Source: Saprospiraceae bacterium (GTDB lineage: Bacteria; Bacteroidota; Bacteroidia; Chitinophagales; Saprospiraceae). Taken from it: 64,000 nucleotides of DNA. The DNA lies in the NCBI GenBank assembly GCA_019187225.1, contig JABAQQ010000052.1:1-64000 (forward strand). Direction: 5' to 3'. A program made the translations under genes and the position numbers. This document shows positions 28,270 to 34,343 of this stretch, piece by piece. The notes beneath the pieces were generated by a model. That model was given only the letters and a program-made list of their open reading frames with translations. It was not told where the DNA came from and ran no database searches. The first letter of the stretch is position 1; every line of letters begins with the position of its first letter.

Positions 28270-28305
28270 CGTTCGCTGGCGAACGCCGGTGTCCGAAAAC
28301 GAACA
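28270..28305. promoter_or_regulatory. Double dyad between HlyD operon and sigma-54 regulator, candidate enhancer
   Basis: On the plus strand CGTTCG-N4-CGAACG (28270-28285), a 4-bp spacer, then TGTCCG-N4-CGAACA (28290-28305). The second dyad matches the distal dyad upstream of the permease gene (22814-22799) at 15 of 16 positions. Placed between divergent transcripts, it could serve both directions. Confidence 0.6.
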
Positions 28306-28348
28306 CTATTTCAAAAAATTTCCGTTGATTTGCACACCCTTAGCGGCG

Positions 28349-28362
28349 GGCATTGTCTTTGC
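28349..28362 (+). promoter_or_regulatory. Candidate sigma-54 promoter of the response regulator
   Basis: On the plus strand GG (28349-28350), ten bases (CATTGTCTTT), then GC (28361-28362): GGCA at -24 and TTTGC at -12, with standard spacing. It is 44 bp from the double dyad, and a start site about 12 nt downstream (about 28374) would put the REP-like hairpin 28375-28422 at the very 5' end of the mRNA. This suggests autoregulation. Confidence 0.5.
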
Positions 28363-28374
28363 GGCTTGTACGTA

Positions 28375-28422
28375 CGCCGGAAGTCCGTTCCGGCGTGAAA
28401 GGGCCGGAACGGACTTCCGGCG
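28375..28422. repeat. REP-like perfect 20-bp palindrome before the regulator start
   Basis: Arms 28375-28394 and 28403-28422 are perfect reverse complements (stem CGCCGGAAGTCCGTTCCGGC) with an 8-nt loop. Flanking GTACGCCGG (28372-28380) pairs again with CCGGCGTAC (28429-28437), 3 bp before the ATG. The CCGGAAC core matches the pair at 25948-25990. Confidence 0.85.
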
Positions 28423-28440
28423 CACAAACCGGCGTACACC

Positions 28441-29820
28441 ATGGAAATGAACGAAGCCAATATCCTCATTGTAGACGACAACCCGGGTGTGTTGAGCGCG
28501 GGCAAATTGTTCCTCAAGCGCCATTTCGCAGAAGTGGATACCACACGGGAGCCGGAGGAAATACCCGGCTTTATGAAGGAAAAACGGTACGACATCATTC
28601 TGCTCGACATGAATTTTGGCCGCAGTGCCAAAAATACCGGGCAGGAAGGTTTCCAATGGCTGGGAAAGATCCTCGAACTCGATCCTTCGGCGGTGGTTGT
28701 ACTCATCACCGCTTATGGTGACGTGGAACTGGCCGTGCGCGCCATCAAGAACGGCGCAACCGATTTTGTGCTCAAGCCCTGGGACAACGACAAACTGCTC
28801 GCTACCCTGCACTCCGCACTGAAGCTAAAATCCAGCCAGGACGAAAATACCCAACTGAAATCCAAACAGGCAGGTCGCAACCTCGCCGAAGCCCGCGACC
28901 TGCCGGAAATGATCTTCCAGAGCCGTGCGATGCAGCAAATCTATGAAACGGTGCAACGTATAGCGGAGACGGACGCCAACGTCCTTTTACTCGGCGAAAA
29001 CGGCACCGGCAAGGATTTGATCGCACAGGCGATCCACTCACACAGCCGACGCGCACAGGAGAATTTTGTGAAAGTGGACCTCGGCGCCATTACAGAAACG
29101 CTTTTTGAAAGTGAACTTTTCGGCCACGTCAAAGGTGCTTTCACCGACGCCCGCGAAGACCGCCCGGGCCGGTTCGAAGCGGCTGACGGTGGCACCATAT
29201 TTTTGGACGAGATCGGCAATTTGACACTGGGGCTCCAGGCCAAACTACTCACTGTACTGCAAAACCGTACCGTTACCCGCGTCGGCTCCAACCGGGTGCG
29301 CCCGGTCAACGTGCGGGTCATCGCCGCCACCAATCAAAACCTGTATGAAGCGGTGAAAAACCGCACCTTCCGCCAGGACTTGTTGTACAGGATCAATACG
29401 ATAGAAATTCAACTTCCGCCGCTGCGCGAGCGTACGGACGATATCGAACCGCTGGCACAGCATTTCCTGAAAGAATTCGCGCGCAAATACAACCGCCCCG
29501 TCACGGGCCTCAGTGCAGCCTTGCTGAAAGAAATGCTCCGTTATCCCTGGCCCGGTAACGTCCGCGAACTTCAGCACGCCGTAGAACGCGCCGTTATCAT
29601 GGCGCAGGGTGAAAAACTCCAGCCGGAAGACTTCTTTTTCCGCCAGAACGGCGTCGAAGAACACGGCGCTGAATTGCCTACCATGAACCTCGACGACATG
29701 GAAAAACAACTGATCATGAAGGCCCTGCAGAAATACCACGGCAACATCACGGAAGCGGCTGCGGAATTGGGTCTGACGCGGGCATCCCTGTACCGGCGCT
29801 TGGAAAAGTATCATTTGTAA
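28441..29820 (+). CDS. NtrC-family sigma-54-dependent response regulator
   Basis: A 459-residue regulator with three domains. The receiver (about 5-125) has the phospho-acceptor D56 in ILLDMNF and Lys in LKPWD. The AAA+ sigma-54 activator (about 160-390) has Walker A GENGTGKD, Walker B TIFLDEIGN and GAFTDA at 232-237 in place of the canonical GAFTGA; GAFTDA is a frequent family variant and does not by itself imply loss of function. The Fis-type helix-turn-helix (ITEAAAELGLTRASLYRRLEKY) is at the C terminus. No sensor kinase is in the window. It is divergent from the HlyD operon, and the two-dyad sites at 22779-22814 and 28270-28305 are the best candidates for its targets. The palindrome just upstream of the start may limit translation. 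Confidence 0.93.
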   Translation: MEMNEANILIVDDNPGVLSAGKLFLKRHFAEVDTTREPEEIPGFMKEKRYDIILLDMNFGRSAKNTGQEGFQWLGKILELDPSAVVVLITAYGDVELAVRAIKNGATDFVLKPWDNDKLLATLHSALKLKSSQDENTQLKSKQAGRNLAEARDLPEMIFQSRAMQQIYETVQRIAETDANVLLLGENGTGKDLIAQAIHSHSRRAQENFVKVDLGAITETLFESELFGHVKGAFTDAREDRPGRFEAADGGTIFLDEIGNLTLGLQAKLLTVLQNRTVTRVGSNRVRPVNVRVIAATNQNLYEAVKNRTFRQDLLYRINTIEIQLPPLRERTDDIEPLAQHFLKEFARKYNRPVTGLSAALLKEMLRYPWPGNVRELQHAVERAVIMAQGEKLQPEDFFFRQNGVEEHGAELPTMNLDDMEKQLIMKALQKYHGNITEAAAELGLTRASLYRRLEKYHL

Positions 29821-29884
29821 ACTCAAAAACCAAGCGCTCCCCTTCTCTTCCCAAAGGTTTTCTCAGTAAAATTCCGGTATTTAC

Positions 29885-29915
29885 TTGCTCATTCGGGCGG
29901 GAGTTGCTACTTTTG
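29885..29915 (+). promoter_or_regulatory. Bacteroidota-type promoter for rpsF-rpsR-rplI
   Basis: A -33 element TTG at 29885-29887, 20 bp, then TACTTTTG (TAnnTTTG) at 29908-29915. The start site would be about 29922, leaving about 40 nt before the rpsF ATG. Confidence 0.7.
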
Positions 29916-29962
29916 CAGCCGTTTTTTAAAAAAATCATTAATTTTTTCACAACTGACTCATA

Positions 29963-30388
29963 ATGAGACATTACGAAGTCACCTTCATCGTAGATCCGGT
30001 GCTGTCGGGCGATGAAGTCAAAGCGACAGCAGAACACGTCCAGAAGGAACTGAAAGGTTTCGGCGCCACCATCGTGGCAGTGGACGAAATGGGCCTCCGC
30101 CAGTTGGCCTACCCCATCAACAAGCGCTCTTCGGGCGTTTATTATTGCATCGAGTTTGGTTGCGACGTGGCCGACTGGTTGGCAAAATTCGAGTTGAACA
30201 TGAAGCGCAATGAGCGCCTGCTCCGCTTCCTGACCGTCAAACTCGACAAATACGGCATCAAATACAACGACGACAAACGCAACGGTCGCATCGGCTCCAA
30301 AAAGAAAAAAGAGTCCGCTCCTGCTCCCGCCGAAGTTGCGGAGGAAGTGGTGGCCGCACCGGAAGTCGTTGACCTCGACGCCGATTAA
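29963..30388 (+). CDS. rpsF: 30S ribosomal protein S6
   Basis: A 141-residue S6 protein: MRHYEVTFIVDPVLS at the N terminus, the second strand ATIVAVDEMGLRQLAYPINK and the third with RNERLLRFLTVKLDKY cover the ferredoxin-like fold. A charged tail (KKKKESAPAPAEVAEEVVAAPEVVDLDAD) follows. S6 binds the central domain of 16S rRNA with S18. It is the first gene of the rpsF-rpsR-rplI operon and has a good Bacteroidota promoter upstream. Confidence 0.97.
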   Translation: MRHYEVTFIVDPVLSGDEVKATAEHVQKELKGFGATIVAVDEMGLRQLAYPINKRSSGVYYCIEFGCDVADWLAKFELNMKRNERLLRFLTVKLDKYGIKYNDDKRNGRIGSKKKKESAPAPAEVAEEVVAAPEVVDLDAD

Positions 30389-30424
30389 ACCAACTCATTC
30401 ACTTTCAAATCATTTACTCGATAT

Positions 30425-30694
30425 ATGGCTGCTTCAAGAGAAGACGTAAAATTTCTCAGCAATCCGAAAATTGGACTGCGCCGCAAAAAATACTGCCGTT
30501 TCCGCAAGTTCGGCATCAAACACATTGACTACAAAGACAGCGACTTTTTGCTGCAATTCATCAACGAACAGGGCAAACTGCTCCCGCGCCGTATCACCGG
30601 CAACAGCCTGAAATACCAGCGCCGCGTGTCCACCGCCGTCAAACGCGCCCGTCACCTGGCAATGCTGCCGTTCGTGGCCGACCTGATGAAATAA
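30425..30694 (+). CDS. rpsR: 30S ribosomal protein S18
   Basis: An 89-residue S18 protein with the diagnostic central stretch [20 protein letters not shown] and the C-terminal [33 protein letters not shown], which pairs with S6 in the 30S platform. The Cys in KKYC is single, so no four-Cys zinc form. It lies 36 bp after rpsF and 117 bp before rplI, where an inverted repeat fills part of the gap. Confidence 0.97.
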   Translation: MAASREDVKFLSNPKIGLRRKKYCRFRKFGIKHIDYKDSDFLLQFINEQGKLLPRRITGNSLKYQRRVSTAVKRARHLAMLPFVADLMK

Positions 30695-30713
30695 CGAGGT
30701 TGTCGGGTTAGCA

Positions 30714-30770
30714 GGTTTGCGGGTCAACGGGTTACATTAGTCTTCCCGTTAACCCGTTAACCCGCAAACC
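30714..30770. repeat. Inverted repeat within the ribosomal operon
   Basis: Arms 30714-30731 and 30753-30770 (18 bp, one mismatch; GGTTTGCGGGTCAACGGG type) lie between rpsR and rplI. It could attenuate or process the transcript, or be an inert repeat insertion. Confidence 0.7.
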
Positions 30771-30811
30771 GGTAAACCAGTAAACCTTTTTAACATTCAA
30801 ATTCAACAGCA

Positions 30812-31282
30812 ATGAATATCATTCTGCTCGAACATATCGAAAAGGTGGGCGCCAAACACGATGTCGTCAAAGTGAAAGACGGCTACGGACGCAACTACCT
30901 GCTGCCGAAGGGCCTGGCCATCGTCGCCAACAAGGTAAACCTGGCCAAATTGGAAGGCATGAAAAAACAAGCCTCTAAAAAAGAGGCAGTTGTCATAGCG
31001 GCCTTCAAAGAAACGGCCGCCAAATTGGCCGGCACCAGACTGAAGATCACCGCCAAAGCCGGTGAATCGGGTCGTCTGTTCGGTTCGGTGACCGCGCAAC
31101 ACATTTCCAACGCTCTGAAAGATATGGGCATAGAAGCCGACAAGCGCATCATCGAAATGCCCGACGAAGTGAAAGAACTCGGCACCTACACTGCAACTGT
31201 GAAATTCCACCCGGAAGTTGAGCAGGAAGTGAAATTCGAGGTCGTATCCGAAAAAGAAGAAGTGGACGAAATGGCCGATTAA
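30812..31282 (+). CDS. rplI: 50S ribosomal protein L9
   Basis: A 156-residue L9 protein. The N-terminal rRNA-binding domain (MNIILLEHIEKVGAKHDVVKVKDGYGRNYLLPKGLAIVA) is connected by a long helix (NLAKLEGMKKQASKKEAVVIAAF) to the C-terminal domain (LFGSVTAQHISNALKDMGIEADKRIIEMPD). The C terminus carries a short acidic tail (EKEEVDEMAD). A strong intrinsic terminator follows 24 bp after the stop, ending the operon. Confidence 0.97.
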   Translation: MNIILLEHIEKVGAKHDVVKVKDGYGRNYLLPKGLAIVANKVNLAKLEGMKKQASKKEAVVIAAFKETAAKLAGTRLKITAKAGESGRLFGSVTAQHISNALKDMGIEADKRIIEMPDEVKELGTYTATVKFHPEVEQEVKFEVVSEKEEVDEMAD

Positions 31283-31305
31283 GGCCGATTTGGTCTCCAA
31301 AAGCG

Positions 31306-31341
31306 GGGGCAAAGCCGGGATGACCGGCTTTGCCCCTTTTT
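31306..31341 (+). terminator. Intrinsic terminator of the rpsF-rpsR-rplI operon
   Basis: A 13-bp perfect stem (31306-31318 with 31324-31336; GGGGCAAAGCCGG type), 5-nt loop and a run of T from 31337. Classical rho-independent form. Confidence 0.9.
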
Positions 31342-31421
31342 GTTTTTCTGAAAAAAATGAAATTTTGATAAAAATTGTTTTAAAAGATGGACTTTTGGTG
31401 TTGAAAAAACATTTCCTTGAA

Positions 31422-31469
31422 ATGGCAAAACCGCGCACCATCTACTGCTCCAACTGCAGAGTCTTTTGA
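31422..31469 (+). pseudogene. Duplicated 5' fragment of radA
   Basis: A 15-codon frame (MAKPRTIYCSNCRVF, stop TGA at 31467-31469). It repeats the first codons of the real radA at 32542 (MAKPRTIFFCSNC). At DNA level 31422-31459 matches 32542-32582 with very few substitutions and one 3-nt indel. It lies where radA would be expected to begin after the rplI terminator, so it looks like the original radA 5' end, separated from the rest by the DUF1016 gene. A short leader peptide is an alternative. Confidence 0.8.
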
Positions 31470-31495
31470 AACATTCAATATTTCAAACCCAAACC

Positions 31496-32533
31496 ATGAA
31501 AATCATGTCAATCGAATTTGAACAACTGTATGCCCGCATCCGTTCGGCTTTGCTTGAAGGCCGCCGGCAAGCTTATCAAGCGGTCAACTTTGCTCTCGTC
31601 GAAACCTATTGGAACATTGGCAGAATGATCGTCGAAGAAGAACAGGGCGGGAAATCCCGTGCCGATTATGGCAAGCAGATACTTGCGTTTTTGTCCACTC
31701 GGCTTACGGAAGAGTTTGGGGTAGGGTTCGACGCAAGCAACCTGCGTTATATGCGGCTCTTCTACGCTGCTTTTCCAATTCGTGACGCGCTGCGTCACGA
31801 ATTAACTTGGACGCAATACCGTTTGCTTTCAAAAGTCGAAAATGAACGCGGGCGCCTGTTTTACCGCGATGAAGCCATCGCCAGCCAATGGAGCATCCGG
31901 CAGTTGGAGCGTCAAATCCATTCATTTTTCTATGAGCGATTGTTGAGCAGCCAACAAAAGAAAGAAATGATGACTGAATCCAACGCTTCGGCTGCCCCTT
32001 TCCGACCAGAGGATTTTATCAAAGACCCTTATGTGCCAGAATTTCTTGACATTCCTCATTCTGCCAAAATTTCAGAGAAAGAACTTGAAACTGTGCTGAT
32101 TGATCGTTTGCAAGCCTTTTTGCTCGAACTGGGAAAAGGATTTGCTTTTGTCGCCCGCCAAAAACGTATTCCGACTGAGAACAAAAACTTCTACGTTGAC
32201 CTCGTTTTTTACAACATTCTGCTGAAATGCTATGTGCTGATTGACCTCAAAATCGGCGAACTCGAACACGCGGATATTGGGCAAATGGATATGTACGTCC
32301 GCTACTACGAAGACAGAATCCGGGTTAACGACGACAATCCGACAATCGGCATCGTTTTGTGCAGCGAAAAAGACGCGGCAGTTGTCAGATATTCCATTTT
32401 GGAGGAAAGCCGCCAACTTTTCGCTTCCAAGTACAAACTTTACCTGCCGACTGAGGAAGAACTTGCCCGTGAACTGAAACGTGAAATGGACGAAATTTGG
32501 GTAGAAAAAAAGTTGTTTGAAAATCAAGTTTGA
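31496..32533 (+). CDS. DUF1016 (YhcG-like) PD-(D/E)XK nuclease protein inserted ahead of radA
   Basis: A 345-residue protein. The N-terminal DUF1016_N helical domain (about 10-165: ALVETYWNIGRMIVEEEQGGKSRADYGKQIL ... NLRYMRLFYAAFP ... LTWTQYRLL ... IRQLERQIHSFFYERL) is followed by a PD-(D/E)XK-like nuclease domain (about 190-320: FLELGKGFAFVARQKRI ... FYVDLVFYNILLKCYVLIDLKIG), where D of VDLVFYN and the D-x-K of LIDLKIG are the expected active-site residues. YhcG-like proteins are linked to defence and mobile DNA in other genomes. It sits between two copies of the radA 5' end and 8 bp before the real radA start, so it was inserted into the radA region and now shares its transcript. In-frame starts at 31466 and 31505 are also possible. 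Confidence 0.88.
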   Translation: MKIMSIEFEQLYARIRSALLEGRRQAYQAVNFALVETYWNIGRMIVEEEQGGKSRADYGKQILAFLSTRLTEEFGVGFDASNLRYMRLFYAAFPIRDALRHELTWTQYRLLSKVENERGRLFYRDEAIASQWSIRQLERQIHSFFYERLLSSQQKKEMMTESNASAAPFRPEDFIKDPYVPEFLDIPHSAKISEKELETVLIDRLQAFLLELGKGFAFVARQKRIPTENKNFYVDLVFYNILLKCYVLIDLKIGELEHADIGQMDMYVRYYEDRIRVNDDNPTIGIVLCSEKDAAVVRYSILEESRQLFASKYKLYLPTEEELARELKREMDEIWVEKKLFENQV

Positions 32534-32541
32534 CCTCTATC

Positions 32542-33939
32542 ATGGCAAAACCACGCACCATCTTCTTCTGCTCCAACTGCGGCGCATCCTCCCCCAAGTG
32601 GCTGGGCAAATGCCCCCATTGCGGTGAATGGAACACGTACCAGGAAGAGGTCATCCAAAAAGAAACGACGGCCGAAGAAAAGCGGCGCTCGTGGTTCCCC
32701 GCCGAAGCCGGAGGCGAAGGAGGGGGCAGAACTTCTTCCTCTAAAGCCGTCGCCCTCCGCCAAATCCAGACCGGCCGCACCGTCCGTCTCGCCACCCCCG
32801 ATCAGGAACTCAACCGGGTGCTCGGCGGCGGCATCGTGCCGGGCTCACTGGTGCTCATGGGCGGCCAGCCCGGCATCGGCAAAAGCACACTGTTGCTGCA
32901 AGTGGCGATGCACCTGCCCGCTAAAATCCTGTACGTCAGTGGGGAAGAAAGCGAGGAGCAGATCAAGATGCGCGCCGACCGCATCGGCATTCCCAAATCC
33001 GACTGTTTCATTCTGACCGAAACGAACACCACCAAAATCCTCCAGCAGGCGCAGGAACTCCAGCCCCAACTCATGGTCGTGGACTCCATCCAGACCATGA
33101 GCACGCCGCACCTCGATTCGGCACCGGGCGGCATCGCGCAGGTGCGTGAATGCGCGGGCGAACTGCTCCGCTTCGCCAAAGAGACCAACATCCCCGTTTT
33201 CCTCATCGGCCACATCAACAAGGAGGGCGACATCGCCGGGCCGAAACTGCTGGAACACATCGTGGACTGCGTGCTGCAATTCGAAGGCGACCGCCACAAC
33301 ACCTACCGCATTTTGCGCACGCTGAAAAATCGCTTCGGCAGCACCGACGAAATGGGCATTTACGAGATGCAGGCCGCCGGTTTGCGGGAGGTAAGCAATC
33401 CCTCGGAACTGCTGCTGAGCCAGAAAGATGAAGAACTTAGTGGCTGCGCTGTTGCCGCTACGATGGAAGGAATGCGCCCGATGTTGATTGAAACTCAGGC
33501 CCTTGTCTCGAAAGCCGTATTCGGCACGCCCCAGCGTTCGGCCACAGGTTTCGATATGCGCCGCCTTTCGATGCTGCTGGCAGTGCTTGAAAAACGCTGC
33601 GGCTATTTTTTCAGCATCAACGACGTGTTCCTCAACCTCGCCGGCGGCATTCGTGTGGAAGACCCCGGTATTGACCTTGCGATTGTTGCCTCGCTGATCT
33701 CTTCCCTGCAGGATGTGAGCATTCCGTCCAACATCTGTTTCGCGGGAGAGGTCGGCCTTTCGGGCGAAATACGGGCCGTGCAGCGTGTCGAACAGCGCAT
33801 CGCCGAAGCAGACCGGCTGGGTTTCAAGGAAATTTATGTCTCGAAATATGGCATGAAGGGGATTGACCCGAAGCGGTATGGGATACGGATCCAGACATTG
33901 GGGAAAGTGGAGGAGTTGAAAGGGGCGTTGTTCATTTGA
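32542..33939 (+). CDS. radA: DNA repair protein RadA
   Basis: A 465-residue RadA (Sms). The N-terminal four-Cys zinc finger reads CSNCGASSPKWLGKCPHCGEW (trimmed view: two CxxC pairs). The RecA-like core has Walker A GGQPGIGKST, the GxE/AEESEEQ region and the RadA-specific KNRFG. The C terminus is a Lon-protease-like domain (IRVEDPGIDLAIVASLISS ... FAGEVGLSGEIRAV). RadA promotes branch migration during recombination. The start at 32542 (MAKPRT) is fixed by homology; 32530 is also in frame. Only 8 bp separate it from the DUF1016 stop, so its ancestral promoter is now on the far side of that gene. Confidence 0.95.
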   Translation: MAKPRTIFFCSNCGASSPKWLGKCPHCGEWNTYQEEVIQKETTAEEKRRSWFPAEAGGEGGGRTSSSKAVALRQIQTGRTVRLATPDQELNRVLGGGIVPGSLVLMGGQPGIGKSTLLLQVAMHLPAKILYVSGEESEEQIKMRADRIGIPKSDCFILTETNTTKILQQAQELQPQLMVVDSIQTMSTPHLDSAPGGIAQVRECAGELLRFAKETNIPVFLIGHINKEGDIAGPKLLEHIVDCVLQFEGDRHNTYRILRTLKNRFGSTDEMGIYEMQAAGLREVSNPSELLLSQKDEELSGCAVAATMEGMRPMLIETQALVSKAVFGTPQRSATGFDMRRLSMLLAVLEKRCGYFFSINDVFLNLAGGIRVEDPGIDLAIVASLISSLQDVSIPSNICFAGEVGLSGEIRAVQRVEQRIAEADRLGFKEIYVSKYGMKGIDPKRYGIRIQTLGKVEELKGALFI

Positions 33940-33942
33940 TAA

Positions 33943-34260
33943 AATGTTAAATTTTGTGTAAAATTAAAACCTGACTTATTTTTTTGCACAAAAATTAATC
34001 AGTCTGATTTTTATTTCTGGAAGGACAGCCATCATGTTGAAGTAGATTTGGTATCTCTGGAAGGAATAGAGGTGTATTTGTTTGAGATGAAATACAATTT
34101 TACGCCAAAGGCAGAATTTTTCAAAGGTATTGATTCATCCAGAAAAAACGCTCCCGGGCATCGTCGGGCAGGCGCCAATTTCATTTTATATGCAGGCGAC
34201 GAAAGCCAGAAACGCAGCTTCGCAAGTATTGAATCCTGGCGCAACCTGGGTAAGCTCTGA
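33943..34260 (+). pseudogene. 5'-truncated DUF4143-type ATPase C terminus
   Basis: An open frame from 33943 to the stop at 34258-34260 has no proper start, but its product (…FFCTKINQSDFYFWKD, then EVDLV...EVYLFEMKYN...FFKG...) reads like the C-terminal DUF4143 nuclease-like domain of bacterial AAA-DUF4143 ATPases: the E-x-D and E-x-K signatures and the FFKG stretch fit. The ATPase half is missing, and the frame begins directly after radA. It is probably a remnant of a gene lost by deletion. A low-probability alternative is expression of a 70-residue fragment from 34048. Confidence 0.6.
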
Positions 34261-34343
34261 CCCGATCCGGCATTTTTTCACAACCATGCAGGCGCTGGAA
34301 GTGACAGAAAAATTGAAATGATAGATGGGTGCCCGCTGTTTTT

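Noticed and set aside
28441-29820. GAFTDA instead of GAFTGA as evidence of a regulator that does not use sigma-54
   Set aside because: Variants at this position occur in functional family members, and sigma-54-like elements are present upstream, so it is not decisive.
34048-34260. Independent 70-residue gene after radA
   Set aside because: The open frame continues upstream without a start and the product looks like the tail of a DUF4143 protein, so a remnant is more likely.
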